In this document: positions 44,695 through 53,602 of the stretch, piece by piece
Position numbering within the stretch: the stretch's first letter is position 1
Layout: every line of letters starts with the position of its first letter
Assembly (NCBI RefSeq): GCF_016403105.1
Contig: NZ_CP046155.1
Span: 1,426,001 to 1,490,000, forward strand
Reading direction: 5' to 3'
DNA from: Leptolyngbya sp. BL0902
GTDB lineage: Bacteria > Cyanobacteriota > Cyanobacteriia > Phormidesmidales > Phormidesmidaceae
DNA: 64,000 bases
Position numbers and translations under genes: made by a program
Notes under the pieces: generated by a model
Databases searched by the model: none
Told to the model about the DNA's origin: nothing
What the model saw: only the letters and a program-made list of their open reading frames with translations

Positions 44695-45705
44695 ATGAAA
44701 AGGCAACTGACCTACTTTGGGCATTGGCGTCGAATCTGGGCCATGGCCCACCACTGGATTCATCACAGCAATATGCTCGATTTTGTTAAGTATCGAGTGG
44801 GGCAATCGCCCTGGGTCAAGCTGGTTGGCCGTACCTTCCTCAAATGGCAGCAGGATGACTGCCTCGAGATGGGAGCGGCCCTAGCCTACTATGGTGTGTT
44901 TTCCCTGTTTCCGATGATTTTGGTGGTGCTGAGCGTGGTGGGCTTTTTAATTGGCCCCAGCACGGCGGCCTTCAATACCGTTCTCCACTTTGCCCAAGAG
45001 GCGCTGCCGCCGGATGCCTTCCCCATCGTCCAAACTACGCTCATTAAATTTCATACGGGCAGTACGCGGGCCAGCTTAATTGGGTTTGGCGTCCTGTTAT
45101 TTACCGCCAGTGGTTTCTTTGGTGCCCTCAGTCGATCCTTTGACAAAATCTGGCGGGTAGATCAGCATCACCGCTCTGTTAAGTGGGTGCCGGGGGTGGC
45201 CCTCACCTTTCTGTGGCGACGCTTTTTGGCCTTTCTGCTGGTGATTGGCTCCGCCGGACTCGTTTTTGTTTCTCTGCTGTCGAATATCTTAATTGATACG
45301 CTGCTGCGACTTTTAGAGCGATTTAGTACGATGCTGACCCTCGAAACCATTGACTGGGTTCAGTTTTTGCCCTCGTTACAGTTGGGGGTATCGTTTATTA
45401 TTTTGATTCTTGTTGTAGGGGTGCTCTATAAAGTTCTGCCCCGCACCTATGTGGCCTGGAGCGACCTTTGGCTCGGTGCCCTGTTTACCGCTGTTCTCTG
45501 GATTCTGCTGCAACAACTGATTACCAATAGTGTAATTAGCCTAGGCAGTCGGTTTCAATCCTACGGGGTGGTCAGTAGCTTTATGGTGCTGATGCTGTGG
45601 ATTTACCTCACCAGCCAGATTTTTTTCCTAGGGGGTGAACTCACCTACGTCTATGCCCATTTATTTGGCAGTCGGCGGGGGCAGAAGCGGATTAATCCCC
45701 ATTAG
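44695..45705 (+). CDS. YihY/virulence-factor BrkB family membrane protein
   Basis: A 336-residue inner-membrane protein with six hydrophobic helices. The family core is visible: KWQQDDCLEMGAALAYYGVFSLFPMILV, TASGFFGALSRSFDKIWRV, FLAFLLVIGSAGLVFVSLLS, LYKVLPRTYVAWSDLWLGAL, and SRFQSYGVVSSFMVLMLWIYLTSQIFFLGGELTYVY. It was once annotated as RNase BN, which is not supported; the function is unresolved, possibly transport. A later start (MAHHWIHHSNM) is possible. The stop codon lies in a 28-bp tandem duplication. Confidence 0.9.
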   Translation: MKRQLTYFGHWRRIWAMAHHWIHHSNMLDFVKYRVGQSPWVKLVGRTFLKWQQDDCLEMGAALAYYGVFSLFPMILVVLSVVGFLIGPSTAAFNTVLHFAQEALPPDAFPIVQTTLIKFHTGSTRASLIGFGVLLFTASGFFGALSRSFDKIWRVDQHHRSVKWVPGVALTFLWRRFLAFLLVIGSAGLVFVSLLSNILIDTLLRLLERFSTMLTLETIDWVQFLPSLQLGVSFIILILVVGVLYKVLPRTYVAWSDLWLGALFTAVLWILLQQLITNSVISLGSRFQSYGVVSSFMVLMLWIYLTSQIFFLGGELTYVYAHLFGSRRGQKRINPH

Positions 45706-45742
45706 GGTTAGTCAGCGGATTAATCCCCATTAGGGTTAGTCA
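45687..45742. repeat. Exact 28-bp tandem duplication across the BrkB-like gene's stop
   Basis: Two adjacent identical 28-bp copies (45687-45714 and 45715-45742) begin with GCGGATTAATCCCC. The first contains the last codons and TAG of the BrkB-like gene, and the second repeats them downstream. This is a recent, uncorrected duplication. Confidence 0.95.
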
Positions 45743-45944
45743 TCGGATCCTGGGGGTAAGGGATTGCCTAATAGCGCTAGGCCATGGGATAGACCCCGCC
45801 GCCCTAGATCACCCTAGGGTTGGATCCAAGACAGCTTCGATGCGGGCCGCTTCTCGGCCTGATTGCCTAGGGATAGTCCATTTAGCGATAGTCTAATGTA
45901 ACCCTGCCGCGAAGTAGCAGGGGGATGGCAATCGCCGTAGGACA

Positions 45945-45970
45945 AATCGTTAGGATCAATCGTTAGGATC
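45945..45970. repeat. 13-bp tandem duplication carrying the cysC ribosome-binding site
   Basis: AATCGTTAGGATC occurs twice in direct succession, followed by AAT. The second copy places AGGA nine bases before the ATG at 45978. A hairpin CCCTGC/GCAGGG (45902-45922) lies just upstream. Confidence 0.88.
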
Positions 45971-45977
45971 AATGGCA

Positions 45978-46523
45978 ATGAAACAGCGTGGTGTCACCAT
46001 TTGGTTTACGGGTTTGAGTGGGTCAGGAAAATCCACCATTGCCCACGCCCTGGAAGTTGAACTCAGGCGGCAGGGCTATGGCCTCGAAATTTTGGACGGC
46101 GACATTGTGCGCACCAATTTGACCAAAGGTTTGGGCTTTAGCCGAGAAGACCGTGACGAAAATATTCGCCGCATCGGCTTTGTTTCCCACCTGCTGACCC
46201 GCAACGGCGTGATTGTGCTGGTTTCCGCAATTTCCCCCTACCGAGACATCCGCGACGAAGTGCGCGAACGCATTGATGATTTTGTGGAGGTTTACGTTGA
46301 TGCGCCCCTAGCGGTTTGCGAAGACCGCGATGTCAAAGGGCTCTACAAACGCGCCAGAGCCGGAGAAATCAAGCAGTTTACGGGCATTGATGACCCCTAT
46401 GAAGCGCCCCTCAACCCTGAAGTGCACTGCCACACCGATGCCGAAACCGTGGAGGAGAGCGTGGCTAAGGTGATGGCCAAACTGGTGGAACTGGGCTACC
46501 TTCAGCAGCCCGCCGCGGTCTAG
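45978..46523 (+). CDS. cysC: Adenylylsulfate kinase
   Basis: A 181-residue kinase that phosphorylates adenosine 5'-phosphosulfate to PAPS in sulfate activation. It has the P-loop [40 protein letters not shown], the [19 protein letters not shown] segment with the conserved serine, and [24 protein letters not shown]. The ATG at 45978 is preferred over 45972, since the AGGA ribosome-binding site is nine bases from it but only three from the first ATG. The gene stands alone and is followed by a hairpin terminator. Confidence 0.94.
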   Translation: MKQRGVTIWFTGLSGSGKSTIAHALEVELRRQGYGLEILDGDIVRTNLTKGLGFSREDRDENIRRIGFVSHLLTRNGVIVLVSAISPYRDIRDEVRERIDDFVEVYVDAPLAVCEDRDVKGLYKRARAGEIKQFTGIDDPYEAPLNPEVHCHTDAETVEESVAKVMAKLVELGYLQQPAAV

Positions 46524-46556
46524 GTCCTTGGGCCTAGGGCCACCAGGTGATGACAG

Positions 46557-46588
46557 CGGGGCTTGCCTAGGTGAGCCCCGTATTATTA
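46557..46588 (+). terminator. Terminator after cysC
   Basis: CGGGGCT-TGCCTAGGTG-AGCCCCG forms a 7-bp GC-rich stem followed by TATTATTA. It lies 34 bp after the cysC stop. Confidence 0.7.
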
Positions 46589-46801
46589 GGGGATGATTGG
46601 GGGAAATTTGGTTGCACAGGATGCGGTCAGCCGCCGAGAAAAAAGGTTTTATCGTATTTAGTCCCGATCTAGGTCAGATCAGGTTAAAAATGGTCTAGGT
46701 ATCCCTCAGGCTTCAGAATGAAGCTGCTGTCATCATGGGGTACCCGTCGTTCCTGCCGTGGCCTCTGGCCTGACCCGATTGCCCCGTCTTGCAGCATTTC
46801 C

Positions 46802-47554
46802 GTGATTCTATCCTCCTCTCCGATCATCCACCGTGGCAAGTCTCTTTACGAACAGGTGTACCAAGCGCTGCGTTCGGCCATTCTCACTGGGCAGTTGGCC
46901 CCTGGGGATCGCCTAGTAGAGACCCAACTGGCAGAGTGGCTTCAGGTGAGCCGGACGCCCCTGCGGGAAGCCCTGCGCCAAATTCAGCAGGAGGGGCTGG
47001 CTACCGCCGATGTGAGTGGCGGGCTGCGCGTGATCACTATCACCGCTGCCGATGCCGCCGAACTCTACGACTGTCGTATGGCCCTAGAATGCCTAGCGGT
47101 GGCCGGGGCTTGCCATAATGCCACCCCAGATCAGCTACAACGCATCGAGTCCTGTGTTTTGCAGGCCGATTCCCTGGGGACGCAGTACCCGCCCGTCCGG
47201 CCCCGTCCGGCCCATGTCTCTGCCTCTGCTGGGGCGGCCTCCCCGCCGGATCTCCCGTCCCCCCAGCAACTGCTCGATGTGGACTACCAGTTTCACCATT
47301 TGATTGCCGAAAGTTCAGGCAACCGACGCCTGATCTCCCTGCTAGATGGCCTCTTTGATGCCATGGCTCTGCTGCGGATTCAGACCCTCAAGCAAAATCC
47401 CGACGTCCTCGATATCCGCCTAGAACATCGGCAAATCTACCAGGCCATCGCTAGCCGGGATGTGGCCACCGCCGTCAGCGCCATCAAAAGCCATCTCAGT
47501 GCCAGCAAGGCGCGGGTGATCCAGGAAATTGAGGCTTACGAAATCGGGCGATAG
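46802..47554 (+). CDS. GntR/FadR-family transcriptional regulator (FCD domain)
   Basis: About 250 residues from the GTG at 46802 (a longer frame from ATG 46718 adds 28 residues with no family features). The winged helix is clear: LYEQVYQALRSAILTGQLAPGDRLVE, QLAEWLQVSRTPLREALRQIQQEGL. The FCD ligand domain follows (AAELYDCRMALECLAVAGAC, FHHLIAESSGNRRL, EHRQIYQAIASRDVATAVSAIKSHL), with metal-binding His residues. A Pro/Ser/Ala-rich segment of about 33 residues (around 47173-47271) interrupts the FCD domain and looks inserted. It converges with the MlaE-type permease gene; the target genes are unknown. Confidence 0.86.
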   Translation: MILSSSPIIHRGKSLYEQVYQALRSAILTGQLAPGDRLVETQLAEWLQVSRTPLREALRQIQQEGLATADVSGGLRVITITAADAAELYDCRMALECLAVAGACHNATPDQLQRIESCVLQADSLGTQYPPVRPRPAHVSASAGAASPPDLPSPQQLLDVDYQFHHLIAESSGNRRLISLLDGLFDAMALLRIQTLKQNPDVLDIRLEHRQIYQAIASRDVATAVSAIKSHLSASKARVIQEIEAYEIGR

Positions 47555-47615
47555 CTGGAAAGCCCAGGAGTTTCAGCCCAGGGATGAAGAGCAACGACGG
47601 ATTTCATGGCCATCC

Positions 47616-48428
47616 TTACCCTAGGCCGGAAGCCGCCGCCCCCACAACCGCGCTGCCTGTGCCTTGAAACATCAGCCAGGACAGGAAGAAATTGCTGATA
47701 AAAATGGCGAGCAAGGCGGTGACGACGGCGGTGGTGGTCGATTGCCCAACGCCCTTGGCTCCGCCCGTGGTTGTGAGGCCCCAGTTGGTGCCAATGACGG
47801 CAATCAAGACCCCAAAGCAAAAGGCTTTGATCAGGGAACTAACCAAGTCCCAGGTTGACAGAAAGTTTTTGGCCGAGTCGAGAAAGACTGAACTGGCGAT
47901 GCCGTATTGGGTGGTGGCAATCACCAGTCCGCCCGCCATTCCGGTGATGAAGGCGAGGATGTTGAGCAGGGGTAGCATCAAGGCGCAGGCAATGATGCGA
48001 GGGATGACCAGATAGTCAATGGGGTCGGTTTTGAGAACCTGGAGAGCGTCGATCTGCTCAGTGACGCGCATGGTACCAATTTCGGCAGCAAAGGCGGAGC
48101 CCACTCGTCCGGCAATGATGACGGCGGTGAGGACGGGGCCAAGTTCGCGGGCCAGAGTGAGGGCCAGCACACCGCCCACAGCGGTTCCGGCCCCAAAGCT
48201 GAGGAATTCGCGGGTGACTTGGATGGTAAACACCATGCCCACAAAGGCCGCTGTAATGAGGGCAATCAGCAAGGATTCTGGCCCCACTGCCGCCATTTGC
48301 TCTAGGGTGTTGCGACGGTGAATCGGTCGTGAAATCAAGTGCATCACCACCTGTCCGGTGAGAAATAGAGCAGCCAGCAGCCGCCGACCCCACTGCCCTA
48401 AGCTGGAATTTTCTGCCGCCTGTGTCAC
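47616..48428 (-). CDS. MlaE-family ABC transporter permease
   Basis: A 270-residue permease of lipid-transport ABC systems (Mla/TGD type). The family features are ALITAAFVGMVFTIQVTREF, LTLARELGPVLTAVIIAGRVGSAFAAEIGTM, VTEQIDALQVLKTDPIDYLVIPRI and GLTTTGGAKGVGQSTTTAVV. About five membrane helices are seen. In cyanobacteria and plastids this permease works with an MCE-domain protein and an ATPase to move lipids between membranes; neither partner lies in this window. Confidence 0.9.
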   Translation of the reverse strand: MTQAAENSSLGQWGRRLLAALFLTGQVVMHLISRPIHRRNTLEQMAAVGPESLLIALITAAFVGMVFTIQVTREFLSFGAGTAVGGVLALTLARELGPVLTAVIIAGRVGSAFAAEIGTMRVTEQIDALQVLKTDPIDYLVIPRIIACALMLPLLNILAFITGMAGGLVIATTQYGIASSVFLDSAKNFLSTWDLVSSLIKAFCFGVLIAVIGTNWGLTTTGGAKGVGQSTTTAVVTALLAIFISNFFLSWLMFQGTGSAVVGAAASGLG

Positions 48429-48820
48429 GTCTTTTCTCCCCTTGCGATGGATGGCTGAACCTCCACGGATACCCCTAGGAGACGCTTATCTTAGGGCAAT
48501 TGGCCCACGCCATTCCCGTTTCCCAAAAGCCTCCCCCAGAATATCAGTCTGGGCAAGGGCAAGGGCTGTCCTCCGCATATCGGTGTCTGAACATCGGTGT
48601 CTGAGCGAGGCATTGGCTCCACCCCTGCCCCTTGGGGCCTACTATTGATCACCATCTGTCACAACTTCCATACCTTGCTTCATGGCTTTGCAACGATAGA
48701 CCGTGTTTTACAACGAGACACGAACGAGCTTGAAGTTTTCTCACTAGGCCGATCCATTCCTAGTTGGGCTGTTTAAGGTGTTAAAAGTTCCGCACTGTTC
48801 CACGACGAAGGTCTAAACCT

Positions 48821-49147
48821 GTGACGGCAAATACGAAATCCATCACGATCAACACCAAGAGCCTGGGGCGATACGTGCAATCCCTCGCCATGACAGCGGT
48901 GGTCGCCGGGTTGCTACCCCTGGGGCTGATGGGGCTGATGATTTTTGGCCTCGGTCTCGCCCAAGCTTGCGTACCCAGCCTTGATCTCTATGGTCAGGGT
49001 ATCCACTGCTGCCTTGATGTGCTCAGGGTTTTTGGCAGCGGCGACCCCCGCCAGGGCATTCTCACCATTGTGGCCACCTCTAGCCTGGTAGGGATGCTGT
49101 TTGATACCTACACCTTTTGCCACGGACGCCACAGCCCCTACCGATAA
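48821..49147 (+). CDS. Small membrane protein of unknown function
   Basis: A 108-residue frame from a GTG at 48821. It has two hydrophobic helices (MTAVVAGLLPLGLMGLMIFGLGLAQA and ILTIVATSSLVGMLFDTY) separated by a Cys-containing loop (ACVPSLDLYGQGIHCCLD). A start at the ATG at 48890 is equally possible. No family was recognised. It is an isolated gene upstream of the two-domain phosphatase. Confidence 0.55.
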   Translation: MTANTKSITINTKSLGRYVQSLAMTAVVAGLLPLGLMGLMIFGLGLAQACVPSLDLYGQGIHCCLDVLRVFGSGDPRQGILTIVATSSLVGMLFDTYTFCHGRHSPYR

Positions 49148-49315
49148 ACGCCCAGCCGGGTGGCCCTTGCCCTCACCTTCCTGATTCTGGGGCTTTTGGC
49201 AGAAGAGGCTAGCCACCCAGAACAGTCTCACCGTTCAGGGCAACGGGAAACGCCGCAGAGACCCACGCAACAGGGTAAGATCTGACCTTGGTTGAGCAAC
49301 TGAGAGGACAGACCC

Positions 49316-50677
49316 CTGAAAACCCGCATCATTATTGTCCGCCATGGACAAAGCACCTATAACCAGCTCAAGCGCATCCAAGGCCACTGTGACGAATCGG
49401 CCCTGACGCCCCAAGGGGAAGCCCAGGCGCTCCAGGTGGCCCAAGCTTTGGGGGGGATTCCCTTCGACGCGGTGTGGTGCAGTCCTCTCCAACGGGCGCG
49501 TAAGACCGCTGAACTGATCACCGCCGAACTGCAAAAGAGCCTGCCCAACCTGGCGGCTCCCCAAACTACCGACGATCTGAAGGAAATCAGCCTGCCCCTG
49601 TGGGAAGGAATGCCCTTCACCGAGGCTGAGACCCAATTCCCGGAGACCTTCCGCCAGTGGCGCACCGATCCGGCCAATTTTGTCATGGCCCTACCCACGG
49701 CAGAGGGCGGCACCGAGGACTTTTACCCGATCCGCAGCCTCTACCAGCAGGCGGCGCGGTTTTGGCAGGCTTTACTGGCTGACCATGAGGGGCAAACGGT
49801 GCTAGTTGTGGCCCACAGCGCCATCAACCGCGCCCTGGTAAGTACGGCCATCGGCCTAGGGCCAGACCACTTTAACCAGCTCAGCCAAGCCAACTGCAAC
49901 ATCAGCGTGCTCAACTTTGAGGGCGGCTGGAACGGCCCGGTGCAGGTGGAGGCCATGAACCTGACCAGCCACATGGGCAGTCCGCTGCCGGAAATGCGGA
50001 AGGGCCACCGGGGGCCGAGGCTGCTGCTGGTGCGCCACGGCGAAACCGAGTGGAACCGTCAGGGGCAGTTTCAGGGCCAGATTGACGTTCCCCTCAACGA
50101 CAATGGTCGCGCCCAGGCCCAAAAGGTGGCGGAATTCCTTAAATCGGTGAAAATTGACGCGGCCTACACCAGTTTTATGGCTCGCCCCAAGGAAACCGCC
50201 GAAATTATCCTGCAACATCACCCTGGCCTGGAACTGCACACCGTCACCGACCTGCAAGAAATTAGCCACGGCGAATGGGAAGGGCTCTACGAAGCCGACA
50301 TCGAGAAAAACTATCCCGGAATGCTGCACCAGTGGCAAACCGCCCCGGAAACCGTGCAAATGCCGGGGGGCGAAAACCTCCAGCAGGTGTGGCATCGGGC
50401 GATTTTGGCCTGGAAGCAAATTGTGGCGGCCCACAGCGGCGGCGACGAGGTGCAGACCGTCCTAGTGGTGGCCCATGATGCGGTGAATAAGGCGCTGCTC
50501 TGTCACCTGGTCGGCCTTGGCCCAGAGTCCTTCTGGCGGTTTAAGCAGGGCAACGGTGCCGTCAGCGTCATCGACTACCCTAACGGCATCGACAGCCCCC
50601 CGGTGATCAACGCCGCCAACATCACCATCCACCTGTCGGGCAGCGTGTTGGATAAAACCGCAGCGGGGGCCTTGTAA
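49316..50677 (+). CDS. Two-domain histidine phosphatase (phosphoglycerate-mutase-like)
   Basis: About 453 residues with two histidine-phosphatase domains. The first has the catalytic RHGQSTYN almost at the N-terminus, then WCSPLQRARKTAEL and VVAHSAINRALV. The second begins near residue 235 with LLVRHGETEWNRQGQFQG and ends with VVAHDAVNKALL. No ATG, GTG or TTG lies in frame between the stop at 49301 and the GTG at 49436, and starting there would delete the first catalytic motif. A CTG at 49316 is preceded by GAGAGGA at the ideal seven-base distance, so it is the likely start. Cyanobacterial homologues of this layout have phosphoserine-phosphatase or phosphoglycerate-mutase-like activity. The dihydroorotase-like gene begins 2 bp after the stop. 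Confidence 0.85.
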   Translation: MKTRIIIVRHGQSTYNQLKRIQGHCDESALTPQGEAQALQVAQALGGIPFDAVWCSPLQRARKTAELITAELQKSLPNLAAPQTTDDLKEISLPLWEGMPFTEAETQFPETFRQWRTDPANFVMALPTAEGGTEDFYPIRSLYQQAARFWQALLADHEGQTVLVVAHSAINRALVSTAIGLGPDHFNQLSQANCNISVLNFEGGWNGPVQVEAMNLTSHMGSPLPEMRKGHRGPRLLLVRHGETEWNRQGQFQGQIDVPLNDNGRAQAQKVAEFLKSVKIDAAYTSFMARPKETAEIILQHHPGLELHTVTDLQEISHGEWEGLYEADIEKNYPGMLHQWQTAPETVQMPGGENLQQVWHRAILAWKQIVAAHSGGDEVQTVLVVAHDAVNKALLCHLVGLGPESFWRFKQGNGAVSVIDYPNGIDSPPVINAANITIHLSGSVLDKTAAGAL

Positions 50678-50679
50678 CC

Positions 50680-52017
50680 GTGACCACCGAGGCCGATCAG
50701 CATCCCACGTCCGGCAGTCCGACTACCCCAGGTCAGCCCCCCCAAGGCCAGATTCAGCTCATCCAACAGGTGCGGGTGCTGGATGCCGTCACCCAAATGG
50801 ATCAAGTCAACGACGTGTTGGTTCAGAATGGGAAAATTCAGGCCATCGCCAACCCCATCACCGACTGGCCCGCCGAAGCCGAGGTGATTTCGGGCCAGGA
50901 CAAGGTGCTGATGCCGGGCCTGGTAGATCTCTACAGCCACTCTGGGGAACCGGGCTATGAAGATCGCGAAACTCTGGCCTCCCTGCTGCGGGCCGGACGG
51001 GCGGGGGGCTTTACCCGTTTGGGCGTGCTGCCAACGACGGAACCCGCCGTGGACAATCCGGCCATGGTGGAGAAGCTGCTGAGCCAACGCCAAGCCCTCG
51101 CCGCCGCTGAGCCCAACCTACCCCACCTGTACCCCTGGGGTGCCCTCACCCAAGCCGCCCAGGGCCAACAGATGACGGAACTGGCAGAACTGGCCCAAAC
51201 CCCGATTGTGGGCTTTGCCGATGGCCGTTCGCTGCAAAATCCCCTACTCACCCAGCGCTTGCTGGAATACCTCAAACCCCTCAACCGTCCTGTGGCCCTG
51301 TGGCCCTGCGACACCACCCTGCGCGGCAACGGCGTAGTCCGGTCTGGCCCCTTTGCGCTGATCTACGGCTTTGTGGACGACCCGGCCCTCTCGGAAACCG
51401 CCGCCCTCGCCGCCCTGCTGGAAACCATCGCCGCCGTGGGCACCCCCGTCCATCTCATGCGCCTCTCCACCGCACGGGGGGTCGAATTGGTGCGGCGGGC
51501 CAAGGCCGAAGGGCTACCCATCACCGCCAGCGTTTCCTGGATGCACCTGATCTTTAGCAGCCGCAACCTCGGTAGCTACGACCCCAACCTGCGCCTCGCC
51601 CCGCCCCTCGGCAACCCGGAGGATCAGGAAGCCCTCATCGCTGGGGTGAAAGACGGCACCCTCGACGCCATTGCCATCGACCACCGCCCCCACACCTACG
51701 AAGACAAAACCGTAGGCTTCCCTGCCGCGCCACCGGGGGCCATCGGTCTAGATCTGGCCTGGGGCGTGTTGTGGGATGCCTTTGTTTCGACGGGACTGTG
51801 GGAACCCCTCACCCTGGTGCAAGCCCTCAGCACCAACCCCGCCCGCCTCTGGGTCCAAACGCCGCCCACCCTGCAACCCCAGCAGCCCGCCGAAATGGTG
51901 CTGTTCGCCCCCGCCCAATCCTGGGCAGTGACGCCCCAAACCCTAGAATCTCTCTCCCACAACACCCCCTGGCTGGGCCAAACCCTGAAAGGTCGGGTGA
52001 TTCGCACTTGGGCTTAG
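50680..52017 (+). CDS. Dihydroorotase-like protein with degraded metal site
   Basis: A 445-residue amidohydrolase-superfamily protein of the class I dihydroorotase type. The N-terminal beta-sandwich and TIM barrel are recognisable (VLMPGLVDLYSHSGEPG, FTRLGVLPTTEPAVD, LMRLSTARGVELVRRAKAEG, DAIAIDHRPHTYEDK). The metal-binding HxH of active enzymes is here YSH, and the later PHH motif reads WMHL, so several zinc ligands are lost. This is either a non-catalytic partner, like the PyrC-like pseudoenzymes paired with aspartate transcarbamoylase, or an enzyme with altered chemistry. It follows the two-domain phosphatase by 2 bp. I withhold the symbol pyrC because activity is doubtful. Confidence 0.82.
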   Translation: MTTEADQHPTSGSPTTPGQPPQGQIQLIQQVRVLDAVTQMDQVNDVLVQNGKIQAIANPITDWPAEAEVISGQDKVLMPGLVDLYSHSGEPGYEDRETLASLLRAGRAGGFTRLGVLPTTEPAVDNPAMVEKLLSQRQALAAAEPNLPHLYPWGALTQAAQGQQMTELAELAQTPIVGFADGRSLQNPLLTQRLLEYLKPLNRPVALWPCDTTLRGNGVVRSGPFALIYGFVDDPALSETAALAALLETIAAVGTPVHLMRLSTARGVELVRRAKAEGLPITASVSWMHLIFSSRNLGSYDPNLRLAPPLGNPEDQEALIAGVKDGTLDAIAIDHRPHTYEDKTVGFPAAPPGAIGLDLAWGVLWDAFVSTGLWEPLTLVQALSTNPARLWVQTPPTLQPQQPAEMVLFAPAQSWAVTPQTLESLSHNTPWLGQTLKGRVIRTWA

Positions 52018-52079
52018 GTCGGGTCTTGATGACCATCCCAGGTAAAGTAAACATGGGCCTTTTAGGGATGACAACTGCC

Positions 52080-52280
52080 ATGACCCCACCCCCCATTGAT
52101 TCAGCCACCGTCGAAACCACCGACCTAAAGCCCGACCCAAAGCCCGAAGCACCTCCCAGCTTTGTGAAATTGGCCATGCGAAACATGGTGAAGAAGGGCG
52201 GCAAGTCGCTCTATCACTTCACCCTTACCACGGTGGGCCTGCTGGGGCTGCTGGTGGGGTTAGCCTATCTCACGCGCTAG
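52080..52280 (+). CDS. DUF3285 small membrane protein
   Basis: About 66 residues from the ATG at 52080, which has AGGGATG nine bases upstream; ATGs at 52029, 52053 and 52068 are in frame. A Pro/Asp-rich start is followed by [21 protein letters not shown] and one hydrophobic helix ([15 protein letters not shown]). This is the pattern of cyanobacterial DUF3285, for which no function is known. It lies 62 bp after the dihydroorotase-like gene and 10 bp before ybeY. Confidence 0.8.
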   Translation: MTPPPIDSATVETTDLKPDPKPEAPPSFVKLAMRNMVKKGGKSLYHFTLTTVGLLGLLVGLAYLTR

Positions 52281-52290
52281 GGCTCAATCG

Positions 52291-52863
52291 ATGGACCCTC
52301 TTGCAGACGTTTATTCTGGGGAATCCGATTCTCCTCTATCCAAGTTAGCTGCTATGCCTTCGTCCCCTGAGTTTGACGTTGTGGTGGAGACGCGCCACGC
52401 CCAGGCGAGGATGATTGCTGAGGAAGACTGGCCCACCTGGTTTCAGCGATGGGCCACGATGGTCGATTTGCCGCCCTCGCCGCTAGGGGCCTACGAGCTT
52501 TCCCTCACCCTGACCGATGACCGGGAAATCGCGGAGCTAAACGGCACCTATCGCCAGATGGATCGGCCGACGGATGTGCTGTCCTTTGCGGCCCTAGAGG
52601 ACGCAACGCCCTTGGCCCCAGAGCTGCTGGAAACGGAGCCTCTGTACCTGGGCGACATCATCATTTCCTTGGATACAGCCCAGCGGCAGGCCGATGCGGC
52701 GGGGCATTCCCTCGCCTGGGAGACGGTGTGGTTGGCCAGCCACGGCTTTTTGCACCTGCTGGGCTGGGATCATCCCGACGAGGAACAACTCACCGCCATG
52801 CTAGCTAAGCAGGATGACCTCCTTCAGGTGATCGGCTGGGTGTCGGCAGACCGCCAGGGCTAG
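52291..52863 (+). CDS. ybeY: Endoribonuclease YbeY (rRNA maturation factor)
   Basis: A 190-residue metal-dependent RNase that matures the 3' end of 16S rRNA and takes part in ribosome quality control. It shows [30 protein letters not shown] in family order and the zinc-binding [11 protein letters not shown] (H-x3-H-x5-H). The N-terminal 30 residues are variable, so the start could be the ATG at 52354. In Synechocystis the same order ybeY, dgkA, trpG is seen, which supports all three calls. Confidence 0.93.
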   Translation: MDPLADVYSGESDSPLSKLAAMPSSPEFDVVVETRHAQARMIAEEDWPTWFQRWATMVDLPPSPLGAYELSLTLTDDREIAELNGTYRQMDRPTDVLSFAALEDATPLAPELLETEPLYLGDIIISLDTAQRQADAAGHSLAWETVWLASHGFLHLLGWDHPDEEQLTAMLAKQDDLLQVIGWVSADRQG

Positions 52864-53147
52864 GGTAGCACCAATCCCAGGCCGCCATCGGCCCCCAGAT
52901 TGCCCCTTGTACCCCGGCAACGCTGCATTGTGGTTCTGCGCCTGTCCAAAAAAGTGCCAAGATTTATCAAAAACCTCATATTTTTTCTATGCAGTGCTGT
53001 AGGTGACGCAATGAAATTGAAATGACTGGTGTAGACTAACCTCGAAGCCCGTCCTAAAACGCCCCAGGGTGCAGCATGGCCGGAAAGGTAGTGGCTGCCC
53101 TTGTATTCATGCTATATTTCCTGCCGATCCTGAGGGATCTCCCATTC

Positions 53148-53594
53148 ATGACTCTCTATCACGAAAAATCTGACCCGGCGATCATTTCCGACCTACCCCG
53201 CCCCAGCCGCCCCCTCTCTTGGCGGGTTGCCAATAATTTGTTAGTCAGTTTTCAGTATGCCGGACAGGGCCTGAGCTACGCCTTTCGTACCCAGCGCAAT
53301 TTTCGTATCCACGTGGGGGTAGGGCTGCTAACTGTGGGGCTAGCCCTAGGGCTGAAGCTGAGTGCGGTGGAGGTGGCGGTGATCATCCTCACGGGGGGCA
53401 TCGTGATGACGATGGAACTGCTGAATACAGCCCTAGAGTCGGTGGTAGACCTAACCGTACAGCAGACGTACCACGAACTCGCTAAAATTGCCAAAGACTG
53501 CGCCGCCGCCGCCGTTCTGATGTCGGCGATTGTGGCCCTTGCGGTGGCAGTTTGTTTACTGTTGCCAGCTCTATTGCAGCGTTTTGTGGGATAG
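53148..53594 (+). CDS. dgkA: Diacylglycerol kinase
   Basis: About 148 residues from the ATG at 53148 (GAGGGA lies nine bases upstream; a frame from ATG 53076 adds 24 hydrophobic residues). It is a three-helix membrane kinase that returns diacylglycerol or undecaprenol to lipid metabolism. The family core is present: [20 protein letters not shown], the catalytic region [16 protein letters not shown] with its glutamate, and [19 protein letters not shown]. trpG begins 8 bp after its stop. Confidence 0.92.
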   Translation: MTLYHEKSDPAIISDLPRPSRPLSWRVANNLLVSFQYAGQGLSYAFRTQRNFRIHVGVGLLTVGLALGLKLSAVEVAVIILTGGIVMTMELLNTALESVVDLTVQQTYHELAKIAKDCAAAAVLMSAIVALAVAVCLLLPALLQRFVG

Positions 53595-53602
53595 CCCTGA
53601 TC

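Noticed and set aside
44672-44710. tRNA-like start (GAGATAGCCGAGTCGGTAGA) before the BrkB-like gene
   Set aside because: Only a D-arm-like stretch; no anticodon arm, no GTTC T-loop and no acceptor pairing follow, and the region enters a coding sequence.
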